Source: Thermoflexaceae bacterium
Lineage (GTDB): Bacteria; Chloroflexota; Dehalococcoidia; Tepidiformales; Tepidiformaceae
Length of the DNA stretch: 64,000 bases
Assembly (NCBI GenBank): GCA_015075555.1
Contig: JABTUD010000002.1
Span: forward strand, 1,240,001-1,304,000
Reading direction: 5' to 3'
Within the stretch, counting starts at the first letter, position 1. Every line of letters starts with the position of its first letter. The notes below the pieces were generated by a model. The model was given only the letters and a program-made list of their open reading frames with translations, searched no databases and had not been told where the DNA came from. Shown here in pieces: positions 41,315-50,611 of the stretch. Both the position numbers and the translations under genes were made by a program.

Positions 41315-43210
41315 TTAGCCCCTCACCATGATTCCGGCGAAGGCCAGCCCTACGACACCAAGGGCGATTCCCATGGCGTAGTTGGGGAGCCTGCCGGTCT
41401 GCAGGAATTTCAGGACGAAGCCGCCGTAGACGGTCGCTTCGCCCGAGCCATCGACGCCTGTGTTGTTCACCACATTGCGGTCGAACCAGGAGACGATATA
41501 GCTGAAGCCGAGCACCACGCGGTCGATGCCCCACTGGTACGCTTCATCGAAGTAGAACTTGTTCACGAGCAGGCGGTAGGCGGCCGGGTACGAGTCGGCA
41601 AGCTTCGTTGAACGGGCAAGGCTGTTGCCCCAGTACATCCAGGCCCCGATGGCGATGCCGGCGCCGCTGATGCCGAGGGAGAGCGCCGCCAGCCCCCAGT
41701 TGATTGAGTACTCGTGCGGGTGGTGGAGGTACACGAATTCGGTGACCCCGCCCGGGAAGCCGAGCGCGCTGCCCACGCCGCTGAACACCAGGAAGCCGGA
41801 GACAACGGCCAGGAAGGCAAGGAAGACGAGCGGTCCGCCCATCACCCAGCCGGGTTCCTCCGTGTGGTCATACACGTGCCTGTCGCGCGGCGTACCCATG
41901 AAGGTGCGAATGAAGAGGCGGGTGGTATAGAAGGCCGTCATCACGGCGGCGGCGGCCGTGAGCACGAGCGCCCAGGCGCCCCATTCCGTGTTCGCCGCGT
42001 TCAGGATCTCATCCTTGCTCCAGAAGCCTGCCAGGGGCACGACGCCGGCGAGGGCCGCCGAACCGATAAGGAACGTCGTGCCCGTCACCGGGAGCTTCTT
42101 CCAGAGGCCACCCATCTTCTCCATGTCCTGGTTGTGGTGGGTGGCGAGGATGACCGAGCCGCTGCCAAGGAAGAGCAGCGCCTTGAAGAAGGCGTGGGTC
42201 ATGAGGTGGAACATGGCCGCGGCGGGTTCGCCCGAACCGAGGGCGATGAACATGAAGCCGAGCTGGCCCACGGTGGAGTAGGCCAGCACCTTCTTGATAT
42301 CGGTCTGGGCGAAGGCCATGAAGCCCGTAAGCACCGCCGTGATGAGGCCCACGAGCGTGATCACGATCATCGTGTGGTCGGCCACCTCGTAGACGGGCAG
42401 GAGGCGGGCCACCAGGTAGACGCCCGCGACAACCATGGTGGCGGCGTGGATGAGCGCGCTAACCGGGGTCGGGCCCTCCATGGCGTCGGGCAGCCAGACG
42501 TGGAAGGGGAACTGGGCGCTCTTGCCCATGGCCCCCAGGAAGACGAAAAGCATGGAGACGGTCAGGTAGGTGGAGCTGAACTCGCCGTTCTCGGCGGCGT
42601 GAATGATCTCCTGGATGTTGAACGTGCCCGCTTCGCGCCAGAGCAGGATGATGCCAATGAGGAGCCCGACATCGCCGATGCGAGTTGTGATGAATGCTTT
42701 CTTGGCGGCCTCGGTGGCGCTGCGCTTCTCCCAGTAGAAGCCGATGAGCAGGAACGAGCAGACGCCCACCAGCTCCCACGAGACATAGACGAGGAGGAGG
42801 TTATCGGCGAGCACGAGCAGCAGCATGGAAGCGGCGAAGAGCTGCAAGACGGCGAAGAACCAGTAGTAGCGCGCTTCACCCTTCATGTAGCCGATGGAGA
42901 AGATGTTGACCATCAGCGCCACGCTGGTGACCACGCCGAGCATCACGATTGTTATCGGGTCAACGGCAATCCCGAAGCGCAGGCTGAAGTCGCCAATGTC
43001 GGACCAGGCCCAGCTCTTGAGGACGGTATCTGTCCCCTCGCCGATGCCCAGGTAGTCGGCAAGGACGAAGAAGAAGAGCACGAACGATGTGCCGATGGCG
43101 AGCACGCCAAGGACATCGCCCTGGCGGGGCAGGTAGCGCCCGAAGAGGGCAAGCAGAATGAAGAATCCCGCCGGTACCGCGGGCAGCAGCCATGCCTGTT
43201 CAGCTCCCAT
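41315..43210 (-). CDS. nuoL: NADH-quinone oxidoreductase subunit L
   Basis: NuoL is the distal antiporter-like subunit with the long lateral helix. The 631-residue product contains SWELVGVCSFLLIGFYWEKR, AQFPFHVWLPDAMEGPTPVS, ALIHAATMVVAGVYLVAR and KVLAYSTVGQLGFMFIALG, and the extended C-terminus expected for NuoL. It follows nuoK after 18 bases. Confidence 0.97.
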   Translation of the reverse strand: MGAEQAWLLPAVPAGFFILLALFGRYLPRQGDVLGVLAIGTSFVLFFFVLADYLGIGEGTDTVLKSWAWSDIGDFSLRFGIAVDPITIVMLGVVTSVALMVNIFSIGYMKGEARYYWFFAVLQLFAASMLLLVLADNLLLVYVSWELVGVCSFLLIGFYWEKRSATEAAKKAFITTRIGDVGLLIGIILLWREAGTFNIQEIIHAAENGEFSSTYLTVSMLFVFLGAMGKSAQFPFHVWLPDAMEGPTPVSALIHAATMVVAGVYLVARLLPVYEVADHTMIVITLVGLITAVLTGFMAFAQTDIKKVLAYSTVGQLGFMFIALGSGEPAAAMFHLMTHAFFKALLFLGSGSVILATHHNQDMEKMGGLWKKLPVTGTTFLIGSAALAGVVPLAGFWSKDEILNAANTEWGAWALVLTAAAAVMTAFYTTRLFIRTFMGTPRDRHVYDHTEEPGWVMGGPLVFLAFLAVVSGFLVFSGVGSALGFPGGVTEFVYLHHPHEYSINWGLAALSLGISGAGIAIGAWMYWGNSLARSTKLADSYPAAYRLLVNKFYFDEAYQWGIDRVVLGFSYIVSWFDRNVVNNTGVDGSGEATVYGGFVLKFLQTGRLPNYAMGIALGVVGLAFAGIMVRG

Positions 43211-43228
43211 GGTTCGAGACGGCCCCTT

Positions 43229-43537
43229 TTACCACTTCATGATTGCCGCGTCGTCCACGTTGCTGGTGGCGCGGTTGCGGAACAGGCGGATGACGATGGC
43301 AAGAGCCAGGCCGACTTCCGCGGCGGCGACGGTGATGACAAACACGGCGAAGATTGCGCCGATGATGCGGTCGGGGTCGAGATAGGCGGCGAAAGCGATG
43401 AAGTTCAGGCTCACCGCGTTCAGCATCAGCTCGATGCTCATGAGGATGAGCACCGCGTTGCGGCGGGCAAGCACGCCGTAGAACCCGATGGAGAAGAGGA
43501 TCCCGCTGAGGGCCAGGTAGTTTTCGAGAGGAACCAT
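43229..43537 (-). CDS. nuoK: NADH-quinone oxidoreductase subunit K
   Basis: The 102-residue, three-helix membrane subunit carries the conserved glutamate of LMSIELMLNAVSLNFIAF and a second in VAAAEVGLALAI, both needed for proton transfer in the E-channel. Normal length. It starts two bases after the nuoJ stop. Confidence 0.96.
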   Translation of the reverse strand: MVPLENYLALSGILFSIGFYGVLARRNAVLILMSIELMLNAVSLNFIAFAAYLDPDRIIGAIFAVFVITVAAAEVGLALAIVIRLFRNRATSNVDDAAIMKW

Positions 43538-43539
43538 GG

Positions 43540-44034
43540 CTACTCCCCATCCTCCTGGCGGGCAAGGACTATTGCCCCGATCAGCGCCACCAGCAGCAAC
43601 ACGGAGGCGATCACGAAGGGGGCGCCGAAGTCAAGGAAGAGCTTCTCGCTCACGGCTTCGATAGCGATGTTGTGGGGCATATCGCCCGTATCGCCCGGCC
43701 AGGCGGTGCGCACCGCCACCGAGAGCAGGATGGCGCCGAGCGCCACGGCTACCATGAAGGCCACGGGCGCCTGGGCGCCGTTCACCTTCTCGCCCGCTCC
43801 CATGCGCGTGAGCATGAGCGCCAGCAGGATGAGCACGGTGACCGCCCCGCCATAGATAAGGAACTGCACAAGGGCAAGGAACTCGACCATCAGGAAGAGG
43901 TACATGGCCCCCACGCCCGCGAGGCTGAGGATGAGGAAGATGGCCGAATGGATGACCGAACCGGAAAACACCACTCCGAGCGCGGCCCCCACGATTCCGG
44001 CGGCGAAGATCCACCAGAGGATTTCCGTGGCCAC
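43540..44034 (-). CDS. nuoJ: NADH-quinone oxidoreductase subunit J
   Basis: The 164-residue membrane subunit has five hydrophobic helices and the NuoJ signature LMVEFLALVQFLIYGGAVTV followed by LILLALMLT. The GTG at 44034 overlaps the nuoI stop (TAGTG) and is preferred over a GTG 15 bases upstream that lies inside nuoI. Confidence 0.94.
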   Translation of the reverse strand: MATEILWWIFAAGIVGAALGVVFSGSVIHSAIFLILSLAGVGAMYLFLMVEFLALVQFLIYGGAVTVLILLALMLTRMGAGEKVNGAQAPVAFMVAVALGAILLSVAVRTAWPGDTGDMPHNIAIEAVSEKLFLDFGAPFVIASVLLLVALIGAIVLARQEDGE

Positions 44035-45227
44035 TATTGCACCCCCCACTTCGCGCGGACCTCGGCCACGGCGGCCTCGGGGTCGGCCCCTTCGGCGATG
44101 GCCTTGTCGCGCGCCTCGCGCTCTTCGCGCATCCTCTTCGCGCGCAGCTTCTTGTCCGAAGGCGCATCGCCATCGGCAGCGGCCGGCGCGGCTGCGGCGC
44201 CCGGCGCGGCTGCGGGAGCGCCGCCCAGGCTCGCTTCGAAGGCGGCCCGCGCTTCTTCGACGGCGGCCTCCGGGTCGCGGCCTTCGGCGATAGCCTTCTC
44301 GCGCGCTTCGCGTTCGGCGCGCATGCGCCGGGCGCGCAGTTTGCTGGGCGAATTCGGGTCGCCTTTCGCGCCCGCAGCGGCGGGAGCGGGGCCGGCGGCC
44401 GCGCGGGGCGCGCCTCCGCCGCTGACGCTCGCCTCAAAGGCCTTGCGCGCTTCGGCCACGGCGGCCTCGGGGTCGCGCCCTTCGGCGATGGCCAGCTCGC
44501 GAGCTTCCTTTTCGGCGCGCATCCGCTTTGCGCGGAGCTTCTTCTCGGAAAGCCCGGCGAGCTCTTCGTCGGCCCCGGCGCCGGCGGCGGCCGCGGCAGC
44601 CTTGAGAGCCCCCGGCTCGGGTTCGCGCTCCTGGATGCCAGCGCCCTGGCCGGCGGCGATGCGTTCGAATTGCGCCTGCCGCGCCTCGGGGCGCGCGCCC
44701 TTCATGCCCGGCTCGGGAGCTTCCTTGCCCTCCAGCCTGGCGACGGAGGCCTCAAGGGCGTCAATGGGGCGGAAGGGCGCCGGCAGGCGGCCCTCGCGGC
44801 TGGCCCGCGTGAGGTCGTCAAGGTCCTTGTGGAGGTCGCGCCGGTCGAAAGCCGAATGCTCGTGCCCGCCCCAGGTGTTGTCCATGACGATCGCTTCGAA
44901 GTTGCAGACCTCGACGCAGATGTTGCAGCGCATGCAGCGGCCGTAGTCGATCCAGAACTTCTCGATGATCTTGCGGCGATTGCTCTGGCCGAGCGGGTAC
45001 TTCGGATTGTCCTGCATCACAGCCGTCATGCATTCGACCGGGCAGTTGCGCACGCAGACCATGCAGCCCGTGCAGAACGGCTCCTCGTGATCGAAGTCCC
45101 AGGTCAGCACCGGGAAGCTGCGCTGGCGCACGGGAAGCTCGTGCTTGACTTCGGGGAACTGCAACGTTACCGGCCGGCGGAAGGCAGTCGAAAGGGTTGT
45201 CGCCAGGCCGCGGAAGAGACCCTTCAT
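44034..45227 (-). CDS. nuoI: NADH-quinone oxidoreductase subunit I with long repeated C-terminal extension
   Basis: The first 150 residues are a normal NuoI, carrying two four-cysteine motifs for [4Fe-4S] clusters N6a and N6b (Cys52, 55, 58, 62 and Cys98, 101, 104, 108). The protein then continues to 397 residues, more than twice the usual length. After an alanine/proline linker come three repeats of about 38 residues (228-268, 296-333, 358-395), each built on KLRAKRMRAEREAREKAIAE and DPEAAVAEARAAFEAS. They are helical and strongly charged, joined by Ala/Pro/Gly linkers. Start ATG overlaps the nuoH stop (ATGA), and the extension is in frame to the nuoJ overlap. Confidence 0.93.
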   Translation of the reverse strand: MKGLFRGLATTLSTAFRRPVTLQFPEVKHELPVRQRSFPVLTWDFDHEEPFCTGCMVCVRNCPVECMTAVMQDNPKYPLGQSNRRKIIEKFWIDYGRCMRCNICVEVCNFEAIVMDNTWGGHEHSAFDRRDLHKDLDDLTRASREGRLPAPFRPIDALEASVARLEGKEAPEPGMKGARPEARQAQFERIAAGQGAGIQEREPEPGALKAAAAAAGAGADEELAGLSEKKLRAKRMRAEKEARELAIAEGRDPEAAVAEARKAFEASVSGGGAPRAAAGPAPAAAGAKGDPNSPSKLRARRMRAEREAREKAIAEGRDPEAAVEEARAAFEASLGGAPAAAPGAAAAPAAADGDAPSDKKLRAKRMREEREARDKAIAEGADPEAAVAEVRAKWGVQ

Positions 45228-46372
45228 TGCGCCGCCGCCCCCGCCCGCTTGTAGGAGCCAACCAGGTGGGCAACGCTCGGGTGGCGGGCCGTGCGGTAGA
45301 GAACGAAGCCGACGAGCGCGGCCGCGCCAATGCCGCTGGTGAGGGTGAGCAGCTCCTGCGGCCAATCGTAGACGAGGATGAAGCCGTTCATGAGGAGCTG
45401 CACCAGGCTCATGGGCAGGAGCACTTTCCAGCAGAAGCTCATGAGCTGGTCGATGCGCAGACGCGGCACCGTGGTGCGCACCCACATGACAGCGATAATC
45501 CAGGCAAGGCTCTTCACGAAGGTGAGGAAGAGCTGCCAGCCCCAGCCCCAGTCGCTCCCCATGGGGAACTCCCACCCGCCGAGGAAGACCACGCTGCCGA
45601 AGATGCTGAACGCCCAGAGCGAGGCGTATTCGGTGAGCTGGAACATGCTCCAGCGGATGCCGGAGTATTCGACGAAGTAGCCGCCGACGATCTCGGATTC
45701 GGCGACGGGGATGTCGAACGGGGCGCGGTGGAGCTCAGAGAGCATGGCCGTGAAGAAGATGACGAATGCGAGCGGTTGCAACAGGAGGAAGGGGCGGTCT
45801 TCCTGGAGGATGGCGATGGCGTTCAGATCGAGCGTGCCCGCGACCATCGCCACGCAGAGGATGCTGATGACGAGCGGGATTTCGTAGCTGATCATCTGCG
45901 CGGCGGCGCGGACACCGCCGAGGAGCGCGTACTTATTCCCCGAGCCGAGGCCAGCCATCATGATGCCGACGATGTTCAGACCCAGGGCGGCGTTCACGAA
46001 GAGCAGGCCCAGTGTGACATTGCGAACGCCCCAGTCGCGCGCGAAGGGCAGGGCCGCCAGCACCATGAGCACGGGGATGAACGTGAGGAAGGGGGCAAAC
46101 TCAAAGACCCAGCGGTCGGCCGCCCGGGGGCGAATGTCTTCCTTGATGAGCAACTTGATAGCGTCGGCGAAGCCCTGGAGCAGGCCCCAGGGGCCCACCC
46201 GGTTCGGGCCCAGGCGCTGCTGGATGCGGGCCACGACCTTGCGTTCGCCGTACGTGAGGTAAACGACTACGACGGTCATCAGCAGCACGACGATGACGAT
46301 GCGGATGATGGCATCGAGCCACGACCAACCGAAGAAGACGTCGCCGAAGGGCAGCGGGCTGGCGCCGTTCAT
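45224..46372 (-). CDS. nuoH: NADH-quinone oxidoreductase subunit H
   Basis: NuoH forms part of the quinone-binding site at the junction of the two arms. The 382-residue product has about eight helices and the family motifs ERKVVARIQQRLGPNRVGPW, GLLQGFADAIKLLIKED and the loop around EIVGGYFVEYSGIRWSMFQL. It overlaps nuoD by one base and nuoI by four. Confidence 0.96.
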   Translation of the reverse strand: MNGASPLPFGDVFFGWSWLDAIIRIVIVVLLMTVVVVYLTYGERKVVARIQQRLGPNRVGPWGLLQGFADAIKLLIKEDIRPRAADRWVFEFAPFLTFIPVLMVLAALPFARDWGVRNVTLGLLFVNAALGLNIVGIMMAGLGSGNKYALLGGVRAAAQMISYEIPLVISILCVAMVAGTLDLNAIAILQEDRPFLLLQPLAFVIFFTAMLSELHRAPFDIPVAESEIVGGYFVEYSGIRWSMFQLTEYASLWAFSIFGSVVFLGGWEFPMGSDWGWGWQLFLTFVKSLAWIIAVMWVRTTVPRLRIDQLMSFCWKVLLPMSLVQLLMNGFILVYDWPQELLTLTSGIGAAALVGFVLYRTARHPSVAHLVGSYKRAGAAAQ

Positions 46373-47520
46373 TACTTGTCCACCTCACCCAGGACGATGT
46401 CGAGCGAGCCGAGGATGATGATGGCGTCGGCGACGTAGTGGCCCACCACCATCTCGCTCAGGGCCGAGAGGTTGCAGAAGGAAGGCGAACGGAGCTTCAT
46501 GCGGTAGGCCTTGTTGCCCCCCTTCGCCAGGGCGTAGACGCCGTATTCGCCCTTGGTCCCTTCGATGCGGACGTAGGCCTCGGCATCGTCGATGCGCAGG
46601 TTCTTGGGCAGGTTCGGGTTGAGGAAGGGCCCGCCGGGAAGCTGCTCCAGGCACTGCTCGACGATGCGGGCGCTCTGGTACATCTCGGCGAGGCGAACCA
46701 TGTAGCGGTCGAACACATCTCCCCTGAGGCCAACGGGGATATCGAACTTCAGGTGCGGATAGACGCTGTAGGGCTCGGCCTTGCGCAGGTCCCAGGCGAG
46801 GCCGGTGGAGCGCAGCACAGGCCCGGTGACGCCGAGGTTGATCGCCCTTTCGGTAGTGAGCGGCGAAAGCGCCCGGCAGCGCTCGACGAAGATCTCGTTG
46901 CCCGTGAGCAGGCCATCGAGGTCGTCGATGCCCTGGTAGATGTGGCCCAGGACCTCGCGGCAGCGTTTCTCGAAGTTCTCCGGGAGGTCCATCGTCACGC
47001 CGCCCGGGCGGCAGTACGTGGGGAACATGCGATCGCCCGAGACCTCTTCGATGAGGTCGTAGATGCGCTCGCGTTCGCGCCAGGCGTAGGTGAAGCTCGT
47101 CCCGAAGGAGCCGACATCGGCGCCGAAAGCACCCAGGAACATGAAGTGCGAGTTGATGCGCGAAAGCTCCGAGAGCATGACGCGGATGTACTCCGCGCGC
47201 TCGGGGACCTCGATGTCAGCGAGCTTCTCGACGGCCATGCAGTAGGCCTGTTCGCAGAGGAGCCCGGCGAGGTAGTCCGTGCGGTCCCAGAAGCCCATCG
47301 CCTGGCGATAGTCGTTCAGCTCGCTCAGCTTTTCGAGGCCGCGGTGGAGGTAGCCGATATAGGGGCGGCAGGCGGTGACCAGCTCGCCATCGACGGTGAG
47401 CAGCATGCGGAACACGCCGTGGGTCGCGGGGTGCTGCGGCCCGACGTTGATCGTCATGTCGACGGTGTGGAAGCCTTCGGTGTCGACGTGGTCCAGGCGT
47501 TCTTCAGGCCAGATAGACAT
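46372..47520 (-). CDS. nuoD: NADH-quinone oxidoreductase subunit D
   Basis: NuoD is the 49-kDa-type peripheral subunit lining the quinone site. The 382-residue product shows NVGPQHPATHGVFRMLL with the quinone-contacting His, YIGYLHRGLEKL, FLGAFGADVGSFGTSFTYAW and GSLDIVLGEVDK at the C-terminus. It is separate from nuoC rather than fused. Confidence 0.97.
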   Translation of the reverse strand: MSIWPEERLDHVDTEGFHTVDMTINVGPQHPATHGVFRMLLTVDGELVTACRPYIGYLHRGLEKLSELNDYRQAMGFWDRTDYLAGLLCEQAYCMAVEKLADIEVPERAEYIRVMLSELSRINSHFMFLGAFGADVGSFGTSFTYAWRERERIYDLIEEVSGDRMFPTYCRPGGVTMDLPENFEKRCREVLGHIYQGIDDLDGLLTGNEIFVERCRALSPLTTERAINLGVTGPVLRSTGLAWDLRKAEPYSVYPHLKFDIPVGLRGDVFDRYMVRLAEMYQSARIVEQCLEQLPGGPFLNPNLPKNLRIDDAEAYVRIEGTKGEYGVYALAKGGNKAYRMKLRSPSFCNLSALSEMVVGHYVADAIIILGSLDIVLGEVDK

Positions 47521-48032
47521 TAGAACTCAAACCCCGCTCGACCATCTTCGATGCCCTGCACGATCTCGACCGGCTGCAGCGGGTGCGCCTTGAGCAGAGG
47601 GTGGATGCGCAGGTCCTCTTCGAGCAGCAGGTTGCGCGGGTCGGGGTGGCCGTCAAAGACGAAGCCGAACATCTCGGCCGCCTCGCGCTCGTGCCAATCG
47701 GCGGCCGCGTAAAGGCCCGCAAGGGTAGGAAGGTGCGATTCGCCCGGGGGCGTGGCGACGGTGACCTGCACCGTATGGCCATGCTTGAACGAGTAGAAGT
47801 GGTACTTCAGCTCGAGCCCGTTCTCCTGCATGTCGAGGCCGGTGACGTTGCGCAGGTAGTCGAAGCCGAGGTCCGGGTGGTCCTTCAGTCCCTGGACCAG
47901 GGCCAGCAGATCGGCCGGGGCGACACGCAGGTCGAGGTCCGTCTTTGTCAGGCTTGCCGCGCAGGGAACCTTCGGCAGCGCCTTCTTGATGGCGCCCGCG
48001 AGCGGCGGAAGGGTCACGTTCTCTGCCGTCAT
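47520..48032 (-). CDS. nuoC: NADH-quinone oxidoreductase subunit C
   Basis: The 170-residue peripheral subunit contains [15 protein letters not shown] and the hallmark [20 protein letters not shown] followed by RNLLLEED. The ATG at 48032 overlaps the nuoB stop (ATGA). Confidence 0.94.
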   Translation of the reverse strand: MTAENVTLPPLAGAIKKALPKVPCAASLTKTDLDLRVAPADLLALVQGLKDHPDLGFDYLRNVTGLDMQENGLELKYHFYSFKHGHTVQVTVATPPGESHLPTLAGLYAAADWHEREAAEMFGFVFDGHPDPRNLLLEEDLRIHPLLKAHPLQPVEIVQGIEDGRAGFEF

Positions 48033-48607
48033 CCCACCATGCCCTTCTCTTCGCGGATCTTCTGCTGAAGGGCCAGGAAGCCATCGATGAGCGCTTCGGG
48101 GCGAGGTGGGCACCCCGGCACGTAGACATCAACGGGGATGATCTTGTCGACGCCCTGCAGCACGCGGTCGTAGGCCGTGTAGGGGCCTCCGTTGGTAGCG
48201 CAGGCGCCCATGGCAATCACGTACTTGGGGTTGGGCATCTGCTCGTAGAGGAGCTTAATGGCCGGGGCCATCTTCTTCGTCACAGTGCCGGAGATGATCA
48301 TCACGTCCGACTGGCGGGGGCTCGGCCAGGGAACGATGCCAAAGCGGTCCAGGTCGTGGTTGGACATGAAGGTGCCGATCATCTCGATGGCGCAGCAGGC
48401 GAGGCCGAAGGTCATCGGCCAGAGCGAGCTCTTGCGGCTCAGCGAGAGGACGGTATCGACGCCGGTCTGGGCCACACCGGGCAGCACCATGCGATAGAAC
48501 GCGCGTGCCTCGGGCGGAGCAGCGGGCGCAAGGCGCTCCGCCTCACCCCCAAAGTCCGGGATGTAGAGCGGGGCAGCGCCGGGCGCAGGTGTGTTCTGCC
48601 CGGTCAT
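48029..48607 (-). CDS. nuoB: NADH-quinone oxidoreductase subunit B
   Basis: NuoB carries cluster N2, the last electron carrier before quinone. The 192-residue product has the tandem cysteines of [15 protein letters not shown], the third in GACATNGG and the fourth in [12 protein letters not shown] proline-rich N-terminal extension of about 35 residues precedes the core. ATG overlaps the nuoA stop. Confidence 0.97.
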   Translation of the reverse strand: MTGQNTPAPGAAPLYIPDFGGEAERLAPAAPPEARAFYRMVLPGVAQTGVDTVLSLSRKSSLWPMTFGLACCAIEMIGTFMSNHDLDRFGIVPWPSPRQSDVMIISGTVTKKMAPAIKLLYEQMPNPKYVIAMGACATNGGPYTAYDRVLQGVDKIIPVDVYVPGCPPRPEALIDGFLALQQKIREEKGMVG

Positions 48608-48966
48608 CGCCACTCCAGCACGCCACGGCGCCATGCGTAGACCAGCCCCGCGGCGAGGACGCCGATGAAGACGAGCATTTCGTAGAAGGCGTAGCGCGGC
48701 AGGTCGAGGAAGGTGATGGCCCACGGGAAGATGAAGACCGTCTCCACATCGAAGATGAGGAAGAGGATGGCGATGAGATAGTAGCGGACGTGAACCTGGG
48801 CCCAGTTCTTGCCAACGGGCTGCATGCCGCATTCGTACGAAGTGTCCTTGCCGCGCTCGCGGGCGTAGGGCGCCAGCAGCTTTGCCCCCACAAGGGCCGT
48901 GAACACCAGGATGAACCCGGCGATCGCGGCGATCATGATGGCCGACCAGGTGTCGTAGAAGCTCAT
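48604..48966 (-). CDS. nuoA: NADH-quinone oxidoreductase subunit A
   Basis: The 120-residue, three-helix subunit shows YECGMQPVG and [20 protein letters not shown], both diagnostic. It is the first gene of the eleven-gene operon A-B-C-D-H-I-J-K-L-M-N. No nuoE, nuoF or nuoG is present, so electrons must enter from a donor other than a linked NADH module, perhaps ferredoxin. Confidence 0.96.
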   Translation of the reverse strand: MSFYDTWSAIMIAAIAGFILVFTALVGAKLLAPYARERGKDTSYECGMQPVGKNWAQVHVRYYLIAILFLIFDVETVFIFPWAITFLDLPRYAFYEMLVFIGVLAAGLVYAWRRGVLEWR

Positions 48967-49221
48967 GGGCGGGGCCTCAGGGCAGCTCGTCCCACGGAAA
49001 AGCAGAGCCCCTGATCGCTGGGTCGCGCGGCGGCTCTGCAGAACATGTGACGGCCAAGCTCCGGTTCCGGTGCCCCCTTCTTGAGGGGCGCTACGGGGGT
49101 TGTGATTTAGCACACAAAAGCTACCACCGGGTGGAGAGCAGGGCAAGCTGGGGTAAAGCCCCTCCGCGGGGCGCGCAGCCGCCACCCGGGCCGCGGCCCA
49201 TGACCATTCCCGTCACCCTCG
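48967..49221. other. Intergenic region upstream of nuoA
   Basis: This 255-base gap must contain the operon promoter. An A/T-rich patch (TGTGATTTAGCACACAAAAGC at about 49098-49118, written here on the plus strand in part) stands out against the GC-rich background, but no convincing -35/-10 pair was found. No gene is supported. Confidence 0.3.
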
Positions 49222-49647
49222 CTACGGGCGAATGGTGCGCAGGGTCAGCAGGTGCAGCGTGACCGCCACGGCGATGGCCAGGAGCCCCAGCTCCACCCAC
49301 CAGGGTGGCCCCAGGAACCAGCTGCTCAACCCGATCCCGGCCCAGAGTGAACCTACGGAGAAGACCTTCGTGCCCACCGTGGCGCCACGCCCTTCGTGGT
49401 AGTTGCGCAGGTAGTCTCCAAATAGGCGATTGGTCGTGAGCCAGCGGTGGGCCGAGGGCGAGCTTCGTGCGAAGCAGGCCGCGGCGGCGATGAAGAAGAC
49501 CGTGGTCGGCAACAGGGGGAGGAAGATGCCAAGCACGCCGATGGCAACCAGGGCGCCCCCGCCCGCCGCCAGCGCCGCGCGAACGAAGCGGCCGCGCTGC
49601 AGCGGCGCAGCCCGGGCGCTCGTGCTGTAATCTTGCAATTCTATCAT
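49222..49647 (-). CDS. DUF454 (YbaN-like) membrane protein
   Basis: The 141-residue product matches DUF454: GVLGIFLPLLPTTVFFIAAA, CFARSSPSAHRWL and LFGDYLRNYHEGRG between hydrophobic segments. About three to four membrane helices. Function of the family is unknown. It lies upstream of, and in the same direction as, the nuo operon, but 250 bases separate them. Confidence 0.88.
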   Translation of the reverse strand: MIELQDYSTSARAAPLQRGRFVRAALAAGGGALVAIGVLGIFLPLLPTTVFFIAAAACFARSSPSAHRWLTTNRLFGDYLRNYHEGRGATVGTKVFSVGSLWAGIGLSSWFLGPPWWVELGLLAIAVAVTLHLLTLRTIRP

Positions 49648-49802
49648 TCCACGCTGTGCAACGCCGTTCTGAGAGATTCAGTATCCACGGAACGCGCCTC
49701 TTCCGCTACCCCCTGCAGGTCCGCCTGCATCGTCCCCGGGCCGTTGCCGGCGTGGCCCACGCCGCGCTCTCCCCGGTGCACAATGGCTGGCGGAGGTGCG
49801 CC

Positions 49803-50138
49803 ATGGCCCGGGAATTCACCATCAACGGCGTGCGCTGGCAGGTGGAGTCGCCCACAGGCGCGGAATCACGCCCCGGAGAGACACAGGCGACCGTGGCCAG
49901 GCAACGCGACCACGGCCACATGGACTGGGACGATGCGGGTGGGGCAATCATGCTCGCATCGATGGCGGTGTTCTGGCTCGGGCTCCTGGCGCTCGGGGCG
50001 TGGGCCATTGCCGCCTACGCGCGCAGGAGTGATAGAGCGCCGCGCGAAAGCCCGCTCGATATCGCCCGGCGCCGCTACGCCAGCGGCGAGATCAGCGCCG
50101 AAGAGCTGGAGGCGATCAGGCAGAACCTTGAGAAGTAG
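49803..50138 (+). CDS. Membrane protein with SHOCT domain
   Basis: The 111-residue product has a soluble N-terminus, one membrane helix (AIMLASMAVFWLGLLALGAW) and a C-terminal SHOCT domain (DIARRRYASGEISAEELEAI). SHOCT domains are short oligomerisation helices. A GGAGG six bases before the ATG supports the start over the longer upstream frame. Role unknown. Confidence 0.8.
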   Translation: MAREFTINGVRWQVESPTGAESRPGETQATVARQRDHGHMDWDDAGGAIMLASMAVFWLGLLALGAWAIAAYARRSDRAPRESPLDIARRRYASGEISAEELEAIRQNLEK

Positions 50139-50192
50139 CGCCGCGCCATTGCCCTATAATCCGGCCATCTCCTTGGTCAGGGGGAAGGACGG

Positions 50193-50600
50193 ATGAACGA
50201 CGAACAGAGCAAACGGCTCTCCGATGCCGCCGACGCCGTGATCGCCGCCTCGGAGGCTCTCGACGAGGCGCGCGAGGCCCTCGCCGACCGGCGCTTCGAC
50301 AGCGAGCTTGAACGCGAGCGGCTCCAGGCCGCCCAGCAGATGACCTCGAAGATCGACGCCGCCGCCAAGCGCATCGATGACGCCGTGCGCAAGGGCACAA
50401 TCGCCGCCGCGGCCCTGGCGCGAACGGGGGCCTATGCGCGATACCGCGAGGCCGTCGATGCCGTGAAGGCGGGCCGCGCCACAGGCAAGGCCGCTGGCGA
50501 GCAGGATGGCACGGCGAACAAGCGCACCATGGGCAACGAGGCGCTGGGCCGGCTCGACACGGCCCTGAACGCGGCCGCTGCCATCGTCTTTGGCGGCTAA
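50193..50600 (+). CDS. Hypothetical helical protein
   Basis: The 135-residue product is nearly all alpha helix and rich in Ala, Glu and Arg (ASEALDEAREALADRRFDSE, LERERLQAAQQMTSKIDAAA), which suggests a coiled coil. No signal or membrane segment. A TATAAT at 50155-50160 is a likely -10 box. Family not recognised. Confidence 0.6.
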   Translation: MNDEQSKRLSDAADAVIAASEALDEAREALADRRFDSELERERLQAAQQMTSKIDAAAKRIDDAVRKGTIAAAALARTGAYARYREAVDAVKAGRATGKAAGEQDGTANKRTMGNEALGRLDTALNAAAAIVFGG

Positions 50601-50611
50601 GCAGTCACCCG

